Under the pieces are notes generated by a model, which worked only from the letters and a program-made list of their open reading frames with translations, was not told where the DNA came from and did not search any database. From NCBI RefSeq assembly GCF_900105355.1, contig NZ_FNSC01000002.1:142093-206092 (forward strand): 64,000 nt of DNA. The letters run 5' to 3'. Position 1 is the first letter of the stretch. Every line of letters starts with the position of its first letter. This document shows positions 7,576 through 16,393 of the stretch, in pieces. The DNA is from Pseudomonas anguilliseptica (GTDB lineage: Bacteria > Pseudomonadota > Gammaproteobacteria > Pseudomonadales > Pseudomonadaceae). The translations under genes were made by a program, and so were the position numbers.

Positions 7576-8238
7576 TTACTGCTTCTTGCCCCAGAGTTTT
7601 TCCAGGCGTTGATCACGACCGCAGCCGTTGCGGTAGTAGTTGTAGCGCAGCGGATTACGTTGGTAGTAGTCCTGGTGATAGTCCTCCGCCGGGTAGAAGG
7701 TGCTGGCGGCGAGGATTTCCGTGACCACCGGGGCCGGTAGGCGCCCGGACTTCTCCAGGGCGGCCTTGGAGGCTTCGGCCAGTTGCTGTTCTTCGGCGCT
7801 GCTGTAGAAGATCGCGCTGCGGTACTGCGGGCCACGGTCGCAGAACTGAGCATTGGCAGTGATTGGGTCAATGGTGGGCCAGAAGGCTTCCAGCAGCTTG
7901 GCGTAGCTGGTCTTGCTCGGGTCGAAGCGCACCTGCACCGCTTCGATATGCCCACTGGTGCCGGCAGAGACTTGCTCGTAGGTGGGGTTGTCGACATGTC
8001 CGCCGATATAGCCGGAGGTGGTTTCAATCACTCCGGGCACTTTGTCGAAATCTGATTCGGTGCACCAGAAGCAGCCACCGGCAAAGATCGCCACGCCAGG
8101 GTTTTCCACCGTTGACGCACCGACTTGTGGCTGCGGCGCCTGTGCCGCGGTGGGTTCACAGGCAGCCAGCAGGCCGCCCAGAGCGAGGATGCTGCTGGCC
8201 AGCAAACGGCTGCGCCAGGTAGAGGGGATGGCAGTCAT
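7576..8238 (-). CDS. msrA: Peptide methionine-S-sulfoxide reductase MsrA, exported
   Basis: 220 aa. Reduces the S-epimer of methionine sulfoxide in proteins. The catalytic motif GCFWC (Cys56) and the conserved YxGG (SGYIGGHVDNPTYEQV) are present, as are C-terminal recycling cysteines (NGCGRDQ). Unlike cytosolic MsrA it starts with a signal sequence and lipobox-like LLAAC (Cys27), so it is probably a lipoprotein or periplasmic. It lies 2 bp after the msrB stop on the same strand and so forms an msrB-msrA operon; both products carry export signals, pointing to repair of envelope proteins after oxidant stress. Confidence 0.92.
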   Translation of the reverse strand: MTAIPSTWRSRLLASSILALGGLLAACEPTAAQAPQPQVGASTVENPGVAIFAGGCFWCTESDFDKVPGVIETTSGYIGGHVDNPTYEQVSAGTSGHIEAVQVRFDPSKTSYAKLLEAFWPTIDPITANAQFCDRGPQYRSAIFYSSAEEQQLAEASKAALEKSGRLPAPVVTEILAASTFYPAEDYHQDYYQRNPLRYNYYRNGCGRDQRLEKLWGKKQ

Positions 8239-8240
8239 GT

Positions 8241-8756
8241 TCAGCTCCGCAGCTCAGGTAAGGCTTCGCCTTCGGGGATAAAACGCAAGGCCACGCCGTT
8301 GTTACACCAGCGTTCGCCGCGTGGTTTCGGGCCGTCGTCGAAGACATGGCCCTGATGACCGCCGCAGCGTGCACAGTGATATTCGGTGCGCGGGAAGAAC
8401 AGCTTGAAGTCGCGCTTGGTGCCCATATGGCCGGCAATCGGCTGGGTAAAGCTGGGCCAGCCAGTGCCGCTTTCATATTTGTCCTGGCTGGCGAACAGCG
8501 GCAGGTAGCAGGCGGCACAAATGTAGGTGCCGTAGCGCTTCTCCTGATTCAGCGGGCTGCTGCCGGGGGCTTCGGTGTCTTCTTCGAAGAGCACGGCATA
8601 GGCTTCGGGCGTCAGCAGATCACGCCAGTCACTGTGGGGTTTATTCAGCGGCGTCACGCTGCTGGCGATGGTTTGCGCCAGGCTGAGCGGAACGTGACCG
8701 AGCAGGGGCAGGGTTGGCAACAGGGCCATTCCCTTGAGCAAGGAGCGTCTTTTCAT
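8241..8756 (-). CDS. msrB: Peptide methionine-R-sulfoxide reductase MsrB, exported
   Basis: 171 aa. Reduces the R-epimer of methionine sulfoxide. SelR-domain features are two zinc CxxC pairs (CAAC and CARC), SGTGWPSF and GERWCNNGVALRF, which contains the catalytic Cys. The N-terminus KRRSLLKGMALLPTLPLLG looks like a twin-arginine or Sec signal, so it is exported. First gene of a two-gene operon with msrA (2 bp apart). An exported MsrA/MsrB pair with no MsrP-type partner is visible here. Confidence 0.92.
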   Translation of the reverse strand: MKRRSLLKGMALLPTLPLLGHVPLSLAQTIASSVTPLNKPHSDWRDLLTPEAYAVLFEEDTEAPGSSPLNQEKRYGTYICAACYLPLFASQDKYESGTGWPSFTQPIAGHMGTKRDFKLFFPRTEYHCARCGGHQGHVFDDGPKPRGERWCNNGVALRFIPEGEALPELRS

Positions 8757-8876
8757 GGCAGTGCTCTGTATGAGGTGTGGCCAATAGACAGAGGCAACGC
8801 CGAGTTGTTACAGGCGTGCCGGCTGCGCGCGCGAATTTCCTCGCGGTAAGTTGTAAGCAAAGATAAACCGCACGGC

Positions 8877-9913
8877 TCAGGCGACAGGTAGGCTGCTGGT
8901 GGTGTCGACACCGTCATCAATGATGATGCAGTTACGCCCGGCATTCTTGGCGCGATACAGGCGTTCGTCGGCACGCTGCAGCATGCTTTCCCAGTGCTCA
9001 TCGCGGCGCAGGATGGCACCGCCGATCGACATGGTTACCACCCCGCCAGGCCCGTGCAGATGCTGCGCCACTTGCTGCTGCAAATGTTGTGCGGCTGCCA
9101 GCAGGCCGGCGCGCTCGGTGTTGGGCAGCAGTAGGAGGAACTCCTCGCCGCCGAAGCGGAACAGCCGGTCTTCCTTGCGCGAGGAGCTTTTGATCAGTTT
9201 CACGAAGTCCACCAGCACCTGGTCGCCGGCCTGATGGCCATGGTTGTCGTTGATCCGTTTGAAATGATCCAGGTCCATCACCAGCACGCCGTAACTGTTG
9301 CCGTGCGGCGGTAGATGGAGGCAGCGATCTTCAGCTCTTCATTCATCGCCCGGCGGTTACGGGCGCCGGTCAGCGGGTCGTGGATGGCCAGTTGTTGCAG
9401 CTGGTCGCGCTGGCTGCTGGTGCGGTAGGCAAAGACGAAGCTGAGGATGCTGGCCATCATGCTGGTGACCAGGAATGAAACCATCTGGTAGTCGCTTTCG
9501 AACACTGCTCCAGGGTTCAGCTGGCCATAACCAACCAGGGTTGTGATCACCAGAATGGTGGCAATCAAGGCCTTGGTGGGCGACACCATAAAAAAGTTGA
9601 AGAGGATCAGCGGGTAGATCCAGAACAGGCCGTTGACGCCCAGATTGATGGCGATCAGGGTCGAGCCGAAAGAGAAGATGCTGGCCAGATAGATGCCGGG
9701 TTTGACGGTGTCACCAGTGCGCCAGGCATAGAGCACCGCGAGCACGGTGGAAACCACAATTACGGTGTCGGCGGAGCCTACCAGGTAGTTACCGGTTGCT
9801 AGCCGGTAAACGGCATAAGGGGTAATACCAATTACGCCAAACAGGCCCATCAAGGTAATGATGGACAGTTGGAAGTCGTTACGCAGGCGCCTGAGCAGCC
9901 GCGATATGCGCAT
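8877..9913 (-). pseudogene. Membrane diguanylate cyclase (GGDEF), broken by a one-base deletion
   Basis: Two frames make one protein. 9278-9913 encodes five or six predicted membrane helices and the GGDEF entry IHDPLTGARNRRAMNEE; 8877-9287 encodes the rest of the GGDEF domain with the active site RFGGEEFLLLL and an I-site RKED five residues before it. The break lies at IYRRTA: the text CGCCGCACGGC lacks one C compared with the frame needed for RRHGNSYGVLVMDLDHF. Restoring it gives ~345 aa. The domain carries every catalytic element, so if the base is an assembly error this is a working c-di-GMP synthase with product inhibition; otherwise it is a recent pseudogene. Confidence 0.85.
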
Positions 9914-10043
9914 AGGTAAAGGCCATTGTTATCATTGTTATGAGCTAAGCATGCAGAGCTTGCCCTGGCGATGGCAATAGTAAAATTCAGCAAAGTGCCA
10001 GCATGGGCCACTATCTGCCGAATGGAACCCTGATTATCTGGTA

Positions 10044-10478
10044 TTAGGGTTTCAGCCCTTGTGCCGCAAGGCTTGGGCAAGGCACGCAGAAGAATGCCTG
10101 CAGGCTTTTGTTGCGCTGATAGCGGGCCAGGCGTTCAGCCAATGGCTGAGGCAGCTCGGGGCAGGGGGCAAAGCCCAGGCGCAGATAGAAGTCGCTGAGC
10201 TGCGGATGGCAGAACAGCCAGACCGGTGTGGTGCAGTCGGCCAGCGCGGTTGCGATCAACTGGCGTGCCACGCCTTGCCTGCGCCAGCGTGTATCGACCA
10301 GCAGGCTGGTTAACCAATGTCCGTGTGCGACCTGCTGTAGGCAGAGCGCGGCGACGATTTCCCGATCTTCTGCCACCCACAGCTGTGCGCCGGTAGTGGC
10401 ACGCATGGCTGAGCGTTGGCTGCGGTAGAACTTGTCGGCAAGTGGTTTGAGCGGGGCGGGGAGTAGGCGGTAGTGCAT
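10044..10478 (-). CDS. GNAT-family N-acetyltransferase
   Basis: 144 aa. A single GNAT domain: LWVAEDREIVAALCLQQV (beta strands), LTSLLVDTRWRRQGVARQL (acetyl-CoA pyrophosphate-binding R/Q-x-x-G-x-A) and LSDFYLRLGFAPCPELP at the end. Substrate unknown. It is a monocistronic gene on the minus strand between the diguanylate cyclase and the divergent phosphatase operon. No regulatory signal is evident in the 216 bp upstream. Confidence 0.8.
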   Translation of the reverse strand: MHYRLLPAPLKPLADKFYRSQRSAMRATTGAQLWVAEDREIVAALCLQQVAHGHWLTSLLVDTRWRRQGVARQLIATALADCTTPVWLFCHPQLSDFYLRLGFAPCPELPQPLAERLARYQRNKSLQAFFCVPCPSLAAQGLKP

Positions 10479-10697
10479 TGCAGATTGTCGTTGCGCGGCT
10501 GATTGAACGCCTGAGCAGGCGCTTGGCGGGTGCGACGAGTCTACGCCCTTGCGGATCTGGGTTCGACTGGTTAACAGTTCACCGGCAAAGTCGCTGGCTG
10601 GCGGTGACAGCCTGAGCGTGCCGCCGCATCATGGGCGCATTACGCCGTGTACAGCCTGCTTGCTGTGCGACTGTTGACCCCCTGAGTCGAGACGTTG

Positions 10698-11471
10698 ATG
10701 GAACAAGCGCTGATTTATGCCGGCCAGAGCGTGCCTGGGCGGGTGCGTGGGCACAATGAAGATGCTCTGTTGTGTTGCTCGCAGCTGAATTTGTGGGCGA
10801 TTGCCGACGGCATGGGCGGCCATCAATGTGGCGAAGTGGCCAGCGCCTTGGCGTTGCAAGCGCTGCAGACTGCCTGCGCCGAAGGCCAGGAACTGCTCGA
10901 CGCGGTGCATGCGGCCAATCGGGCGATTCTCAGCGTGGCGCGCGCCGATGAGCAGCGTGGTATGGGCACGACCCTGGTGGCGGCACGCTTTGCTGGCGCC
11001 GCGTTCAGCATTGCCTGGGTCGGCGACAGCCGCGCCTATCGGGTCAGCGCCGGGCATATCGAGCGCCTGACCCACGACCACAGCTGGGTACAGACAATGA
11101 TCGATGCCGGGCAGATGAGCGTCGAGGTGGCGCGTAGCCATCCGCAGCGTAATGTCATTCTGCAGTGCCTGGGTCGTGATGATCAGCCGTTGCAGGTTGG
11201 CATGTTGCAAGGCTCGCTCAGTGAGCATGAGTTGCTGCTGCTGTGTAGCGACGGACTGACTGGTGAGCTGGAAGATGCGCAAATCCAGCAGCTGTGCAGC
11301 AACGCCCAGACCCTCGATGAGCTGGTGGAGCAGCTGCTGGCGCAGGCCAACGCAATGGGTGGCAAGGACAATATCTCCTGTATCGTGCTCGGCCTTGATG
11401 CAGCTGCGCCCAGTGTTGAGGCCAAACCGCGTGGTTTGCTCAGCCGTCTGTTTACCTCTCGCAAGCCCTAA
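10698..11471 (+). CDS. PP2C-type serine/threonine phosphatase
   Basis: 257 aa from ATG 10698; an in-frame TTG lies just before it. Removes phosphate from Ser/Thr in a metal-dependent way. PP2C motifs are present: GRVRGHNEDALL, ADGMGGHQCGE, VGDSRAYR, LLCSDGLTGE and the final GGKDNISCIV, supplying the metal-binding Asp residues. It is the first gene of a three-gene set: phosphatase, kinase (24 bp downstream) and FHA protein. It resembles the Stp1/PppA partner of Pseudomonas Stk1/PpkA kinases and presumably reverses the neighbour's phosphorylation. Confidence 0.92.
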   Translation: MEQALIYAGQSVPGRVRGHNEDALLCCSQLNLWAIADGMGGHQCGEVASALALQALQTACAEGQELLDAVHAANRAILSVARADEQRGMGTTLVAARFAGAAFSIAWVGDSRAYRVSAGHIERLTHDHSWVQTMIDAGQMSVEVARSHPQRNVILQCLGRDDQPLQVGMLQGSLSEHELLLLCSDGLTGELEDAQIQQLCSNAQTLDELVEQLLAQANAMGGKDNISCIVLGLDAAAPSVEAKPRGLLSRLFTSRKP

Positions 11472-11494
11472 CCTGCCGGTGTGCACTGACTCCC

Positions 11495-12985
11495 ATGACT
11501 GAACAATTGCTCGAGATCCCCGGTTATCAAGTGCATGGCCGCCTGGGTAAAGGCGGCATGGCCGAGGTTTACCTGGCCACCCAGGCGTCGCTGCAGCGCA
11601 AGGTGGCGATCAAGGTATTGCTGAGCGCGGATGATCAGGCGTTCAGTCAGCGCTTTCTCAAGGAAGGCCACATCGTGGCGTCCCTGCATCACCCCTCGAT
11701 CATCACCATCTATGACATCGACCAGCTCGCCGATGGTCGCCACTACCTGACCATGGAATTCATCCCAGGCGGCGATCTGGCGCAGCACAAGGGCGAAGTG
11801 TTCGATCTGCCGCGCGCGCTGCGTATCGTTCAGCAGGTGGCCAGCGGCCTGGCCGTGGTGCATGACAAAGGTCTGGTACACCGCGATATCAAACCGGCCA
11901 ATATCCTCTTTCGCAGCGACGGCACGGCGGTAATCACCGATTTCGGTGTGGCCAAGGAAGTCGAACTGGACCATGACCTGACCCAGTTTGGCATCGCCGT
12001 TGGCAGTCCGTCCTACAGCAGCCCTGAGCAGGCGCAGTGCCAGGCCCTGGATGCGCGCAGTGATATCTACAGCCTGGGGGTGATCCTGCTGGAGATGCTC
12101 ACTGGTAGTAATCCCTATCGCGCCGCCAACTACACCCAGACCGTGATGAACCACCTGCAGATGGACGTGCCGCAACTGCCGGCGCATTTGCAGAACTACC
12201 AGTGGCTGCTCGAGCGCATGCTGGCGAAAGAGCCGGATGAGCGCTTTGCCGACTGCAAGGTGTTGCTGGCCAGCCTCGATGAACTCACCCGCGATGACCC
12301 GGACAGCACGCGCATCGCCCCCGCGCTCAGCATGGGCAAACCGGCCAGAGGTAAAACTGCGCGCAGTACGCTGTGGGTCTCGCTGCTGGCCGGCATCGTA
12401 TTGCTGGCTGGCGCGGCCGGCGGCGGTTATTACCTGTATCAGCAGAAGCAGATCAGCGACTACCTGGCGCGTGCCGAGCTGCGCCTGCAAAACGGTAACC
12501 TGCTGGAGCCGCCGCAGGACAATGCCGATTACCTGTTCCGCCAGGTGCTGGCGTTGGATGCGGATAACCCTGCGGCTCTGGATGGCCTGGCGCGGGTGTT
12601 GCAGGCGCGGATCAATCAGTACCTGCAACTTGCCGAACAACGCCTGGCTGATCAGCAATTGCTGCTGCCGGAAGATGACAGTGCCACTCACTACTTCCGC
12701 CAGGTGCTGGCCTGGGAGCCGGACAACCTGCTGGCTCTGGCCGGGATCAACCGGGTGGCGCAGCGTTATATCGAGCAAAGTGAGGACGCCTACAAGCGCC
12801 GCGAGTTTGCCCAGGCTTTGGCGCTGGTGCAGCAGGGCCTGGAAGTTGAGCCGGCCAACGAGCAGTTGTTGCAGCTGCTGGATGGTCACGAGCAGCGTGT
12901 GCGCTTGACCCAGACGCCCCGGCGGCGGCCTGCGGCGGCACCGGTTAACCCGGTCAAGCGGCTATGGAACAACTTATTTGATTGA
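11495..12985 (+). CDS. Membrane Ser/Thr protein kinase with periplasmic repeat domain
   Basis: 496 aa. Hanks-type kinase domain at about residues 8-265: glycine loop GKGGMAEVYLA, VAIKVL with the ATP-binding Lys, HRDIKPANI, DFGVAKE and SPSYSSPEQ. A single membrane helix follows (about 290-312, SLLAGIVLLAGAAGGGYYLY). The C-terminal region has TPR-like repeats (YLARAELRLQNGNLLEPPQD, then YLQLAEQRLADQQLLLPEDD, where AEL/AEQ units recur), probably outside the membrane. Stk1/StkP-like; pairs with the upstream PP2C and the downstream FHA protein. In other Pseudomonas such trios sit in type VI secretion clusters, but no T6SS genes are here. Substrate unknown. Confidence 0.92.
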   Translation: MTEQLLEIPGYQVHGRLGKGGMAEVYLATQASLQRKVAIKVLLSADDQAFSQRFLKEGHIVASLHHPSIITIYDIDQLADGRHYLTMEFIPGGDLAQHKGEVFDLPRALRIVQQVASGLAVVHDKGLVHRDIKPANILFRSDGTAVITDFGVAKEVELDHDLTQFGIAVGSPSYSSPEQAQCQALDARSDIYSLGVILLEMLTGSNPYRAANYTQTVMNHLQMDVPQLPAHLQNYQWLLERMLAKEPDERFADCKVLLASLDELTRDDPDSTRIAPALSMGKPARGKTARSTLWVSLLAGIVLLAGAAGGGYYLYQQKQISDYLARAELRLQNGNLLEPPQDNADYLFRQVLALDADNPAALDGLARVLQARINQYLQLAEQRLADQQLLLPEDDSATHYFRQVLAWEPDNLLALAGINRVAQRYIEQSEDAYKRREFAQALALVQQGLEVEPANEQLLQLLDGHEQRVRLTQTPRRRPAAAPVNPVKRLWNNLFD

Positions 12986-13100
12986 GTCGTCATGCTGGCG
13001 TATTGCTACCGGGCTAATTGGCAGGCAGCATGCGCGCCTCGCTCGTAGCGTCGGCAGTTGAGGCCGAGCTGTGGCTAACTGATTTTGCCGGAGTACGCAG

Positions 13101-13961
13101 ATGCTCAGAATTCACTTCAGTGATAATCGTCAGGCGCCAATTTGGCTGGTCGACGAGCGTTTCACCATTGGCCAGGACAGCCGCAACAGCCTGGTGTTGG
13201 TGGACCCGAGTATTGCTCCGTTTCATGCGGAAATCCGCCAGGACCATGGCTTCTACTACCTGACCGATGTCGGCAGCCCGAGCGGCTCCTTCGTCAATGA
13301 CGAACGGATCAAAACGCGCTTTCAGCTGCGCGCCGACGACCGCGTGCGTCTGGGTTCTGTAGAGCTGCTGCTGGTCGACCCGGCGCGCAGCAAGACCAAG
13401 GCCGAGCAGGCCGCACGCTGGTATCTGCAGGTGATTCAGGGCGAGCACGAAGGCAAGAAATTCCATATCAACGGCTCCATGACCTTTGGCCGCTCGGTGA
13501 AGTGCGAGCTGTGCTTCAGTGATCAGGAATTGTCGCGTCGGCACTGCGAGTTCTACCTCAAGGATGACGTGCTGGAGGTCAAGGATCTGGCCTCGGCTAA
13601 TGGCCTGCTGGTCAACCAGCAGAAGGTTTCGACGGCGGTATTGCAACCTGGCGACCAGCTGAAGATGGGCTCGGTAAGCCTGCTGGTGATCGGCCCGAAA
13701 AGTACTGTGGCGCCGAGTGAGGATGAAGATGCCACGCTGTTTATGCGTGCGGTGGACCTGCCCAAACCACTCAAGTCGGCAGCCCTGTCCAGCTCGCCGA
13801 GCAGCCAGACCAACCCGCTGCGCACGGCCGCTCAGGCCAACCCCATACGCGCTGCGGCGGCTCCCGTCAGTGCGCCCAGCGGCCTGAACAAACCCCTGCT
13901 GGCTCTGGCGTTGCTGCTGGTGATTGGGCTGTTGGTGGCGGCTGCGGTGTTTGCGCTTTAG
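13101..13961 (+). CDS. Tandem FHA-domain protein with C-terminal membrane anchor
   Basis: 286 aa. Two forkhead-associated domains: the first at about residues 15-90 (FTIGQDSRNSLVL, PFHAEIRQD, GSPSGSFVND), the second at about 105-195 (MTFGRSVKCELCFSD, LSRRHCEFYL, ASANGLLVNQ). FHA domains bind phosphothreonine peptides. A Ser/Pro/Ala linker leads to one C-terminal helix (LLALALLLVIGLLVAAAVF), making a tail-anchored protein facing the cytoplasm. Third gene after the phosphatase and kinase, so it probably reads out the kinase's phosphorylation at the membrane. A clear RBS (GGAG) precedes ATG 13101. Confidence 0.88.
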   Translation: MLRIHFSDNRQAPIWLVDERFTIGQDSRNSLVLVDPSIAPFHAEIRQDHGFYYLTDVGSPSGSFVNDERIKTRFQLRADDRVRLGSVELLLVDPARSKTKAEQAARWYLQVIQGEHEGKKFHINGSMTFGRSVKCELCFSDQELSRRHCEFYLKDDVLEVKDLASANGLLVNQQKVSTAVLQPGDQLKMGSVSLLVIGPKSTVAPSEDEDATLFMRAVDLPKPLKSAALSSSPSSQTNPLRTAAQANPIRAAAAPVSAPSGLNKPLLALALLLVIGLLVAAAVFAL

Positions 13962-14089
13962 CCCGCTCTTGTTGGGCAGGCAACGTGCTGCTCGATTAGT
14001 GAATGGGCTGACTTGATACGACAGTGCTAGATGGCTGCTTTGGCGTTAGGCTACGCCTCTTTGCACTGCCATCTGTTGTCGGAGTCTCC

Positions 14090-15412
14090 GTGAAGCCATT
14101 GCTCCTGTTGCTATCTGCCTGTTGTCTGGTGTGCCAGCCGTTAAGCGCGCTGGCCTGGTCGAATCATTCGCTGGGTAGTCAGTTGGCGTTGCAGGCCGTG
14201 CCGGAGCTGCAGCGCACCTTGAGTTACGAGCCGCTGGAGGCTTTTCTCGACGCACAGGCGCCGGCCATCGAGCAGTTGTTGGATCAGCAGGAAGCCTTTG
14301 CCCGCGCGCATTTTCCGGACTATCCGGCGCGTCCGGATGCCTTGCGTTTTAGCGCTGCGAGCGCAACTGCGGCTGACAGGCGCAGTGCGTTTCTGCAGGC
14401 GCTACGGGTCAATCCGCAGATTCGCCTGGCCGGTTTCGTTCAGCAGTTGCCAGGGCAGGCCGATGACGGTCGGCCGCGTTTGGCTGCCGAGCAAGTGCTG
14501 GTGTTTCGCAAAATCGGCCCCTGGAGCCACTGGCGCTACCTGGCCTTGCAGCCGGGTGATGACGTGAGCGCTGTGCAAGTGCTGAGCAGTGCCGCCGATG
14601 AGCCGGACTATGGCCACGACATCAACCTGTTCAGCGACAACCCGGGCGAAGTCGGCGCGCACTACAACTTCGGCGCGCAGCCCTTTGGCGATGCGCGCTT
14701 CGAGTATTCCTCCCAGGCACCATTCCATATTGGCTATTACCACGAGCCGGAGCTGGTGCTGCAGGCCGCGCCTTATCTGCGCCGTACCCTGCCGCATTGG
14801 CGCATCTACCAGTACACCGGTCTGGCACGGCTGGCCCTGGAAAGCGGGCATGATTACTGGGGGTACCGTTTTCTCGGCTGGGCGCTGCACTACATGCAGG
14901 ATCTGACCCAGCCTTACCACGCCAAGACCGTACCGGGCTTTGCCACGGCAGAGCTGATGCTGATCGCCCTTAAAGGTGCAGCTGGTTATCCCGAAGATCG
15001 TCTGGCGGCGATTGCCCGCGTGGCGGATCGGCATACGGCGATCGAGGAATATCAGCTCGAGCGTATGCAGCAACTGATGGACGAGCAGGCGGCCTCGCCC
15101 CTGTTGCAGGCCTATACGCAGAACCCCCAGGACAGCTATCCAGCCTATTCGGTGGACTACGCACAACAGGTGGTGGCGGCCGAGTCCTATGTCAGTGCCG
15201 ATGCCTTTGACGAGTTGATTGGCCAGTGGATGGCGCGCAAGCCGGCGGCGGCTCCGGGTTTCAGCGGTGGTAATCAGTTGGCTCAGGCGCAAGCAGATCC
15301 GCTGCTGGAGCAGTTGCTGGTGGAGCTGTTCAAGCGCTTCGGTGCGCACACTCGCAATGTGGTGCAAACCACCCTGGCGCAGCCTGCGCCTAGCGTACCG
15401 GTGGCGCCGTGA
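14090..15412 (+). CDS. Exported phospholipase C / P1-nuclease-like protein
   Basis: About 440 aa from GTG 14090, chosen because GGAG precedes it and a signal peptide follows (MKPLLLLLSACCLVCQPLSA, cut near ALA-W). The mature protein starts with Trp (WSNHS), as in zinc-dependent phospholipase C and S1/P1 nucleases, where the N-terminal Trp is a zinc ligand. HYMQDLTQPYHAK fits the family's HxxxDxxxPxH zinc motif. Predicted to be a periplasmic or secreted hydrolase; phosphodiester substrate not deducible. No obvious operon partner. Its last 23 bp overlap the convergent 3' end of the next gene. Confidence 0.65.
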   Translation: MKPLLLLLSACCLVCQPLSALAWSNHSLGSQLALQAVPELQRTLSYEPLEAFLDAQAPAIEQLLDQQEAFARAHFPDYPARPDALRFSAASATAADRRSAFLQALRVNPQIRLAGFVQQLPGQADDGRPRLAAEQVLVFRKIGPWSHWRYLALQPGDDVSAVQVLSSAADEPDYGHDINLFSDNPGEVGAHYNFGAQPFGDARFEYSSQAPFHIGYYHEPELVLQAAPYLRRTLPHWRIYQYTGLARLALESGHDYWGYRFLGWALHYMQDLTQPYHAKTVPGFATAELMLIALKGAAGYPEDRLAAIARVADRHTAIEEYQLERMQQLMDEQAASPLLQAYTQNPQDSYPAYSVDYAQQVVAAESYVSADAFDELIGQWMARKPAAAPGFSGGNQLAQAQADPLLEQLLVELFKRFGAHTRNVVQTTLAQPAPSVPVAP

Positions 15413-16277
15413 ACCACAGCTCGCGCCGTTGCAAGGGCGTGGCGTTGGGTAGCAGTGGATTATGCAGTTCGATCAGCTGACGCTGGTCGAGTCGCGCGCG
15501 TTGCAGGCTGGCGGCAAAGTGCTGCTGGAACAGCCGCTCGAAGGAGCCATCGGCAATCGCTTTCTCCATGCCGATGCGCACGGTTTCCGCCAGTTCCGGA
15601 CGTTTGCGCGAGAAGAAGAAATACATTGCCGTGGGGTAGTGCAGCAGTACATGCGGATCAACGACCAGTTGTTTCGCGCGCGGGTGCTCCAACTCATCCC
15701 AGACCTCGATCACCGAGCGCGGAAAGTAGTCGAAGCGCTGCGCCTGCAGCATGCGAAACAGGCTGCCGTAACTGGACGAAACCCTGAGCGGCAAACCATG
15801 GTTGCGAAGGATTTCACTGTCCGGCCAGTCGTGGCCCTGGCCGGCAGAGAACTCGCGTAGCTGCTCAAGGGTGCGCACGTCTTTCAGCAGCTGCGCACGG
15901 TCTTTGGGCAGCAGGGCGATGCGCCAGCCGAACAGGCCCTTGTCCAGCGGAATGCGCACTGGCAGCAGGCGCTGCTCGCGCTCGACGCTGGTCATGCTCC
16001 AGGCCACGTCGAGGCGGTCGTTGTGCTCCAGGTTAACCAGCGCGCGTTCCTGCTCCATGCTGTAGTGCGAAGGCTCCAGCCGCAGTGAGCTGCCGGCTTT
16101 ATCCAGCGCCAGTTGCAGCTGCGCCAGGGCATAGAGGGAGCGAAACTCATCGCCATCAGCCCTGCGTGGGTAGCGCAGGGTGCCGCTGTCATCGGCCTGC
16201 AGTGGTGGGGTTAGCAGGCTGGCCAGCAGCAGGCCGCAAAGCCAGCGCCAGGCCGCCTGCGAAAGCGTGCGGGGCAT
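15390..16277 (-). CDS. Periplasmic solute-binding (SBP family 3-like) protein
   Basis: 295 aa. Signal peptide MPRTLSQAAWRWLCGLLLAS, cut near LQA-DDS. The mature part has SBP_bac_3-like features (LYALAQLQLALDKAGSSLRL, LDVAWSMTSVEREQRLLPVR, ETVRIGMEKAIADGSFERLF). It is a stand-alone gene without ABC permease neighbours, which is common for members that act as sensors or orphan binding proteins. Ligand unknown. It overlaps the convergent hydrolase gene by 23 bp at the 3' end. Confidence 0.7.
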   Translation of the reverse strand: MPRTLSQAAWRWLCGLLLASLLTPPLQADDSGTLRYPRRADGDEFRSLYALAQLQLALDKAGSSLRLEPSHYSMEQERALVNLEHNDRLDVAWSMTSVEREQRLLPVRIPLDKGLFGWRIALLPKDRAQLLKDVRTLEQLREFSAGQGHDWPDSEILRNHGLPLRVSSSYGSLFRMLQAQRFDYFPRSVIEVWDELEHPRAKQLVVDPHVLLHYPTAMYFFFSRKRPELAETVRIGMEKAIADGSFERLFQQHFAASLQRARLDQRQLIELHNPLLPNATPLQRRELWFTAPPVR

Positions 16278-16393
16278 TTCGGTTAGAGTCCTTTCAATAC
16301 CGGCCCGGGGGTACGTGACCGGGCTGTGCGGCGCGTATTATGCCAGCCTGGCGCGCCGCCGTTATGCCGTAGGTCGCATGCCCTGAAACCAGG

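Noticed and set aside
7863..8355. Plus-strand frames over msrA and msrB
   Set aside because: These are shadows of the two enzymes; none has an independent start or recognisable domain.
11468..12889. Long minus-strand frame (473 aa) opposite the kinase gene
   Set aside because: It is the complementary frame of a high-GC gene; the plus-strand protein has full kinase motifs. The same applies to 41243-42730 and 43097-44482 opposite the oxidoreductase and 14402-15367 opposite the hydrolase.
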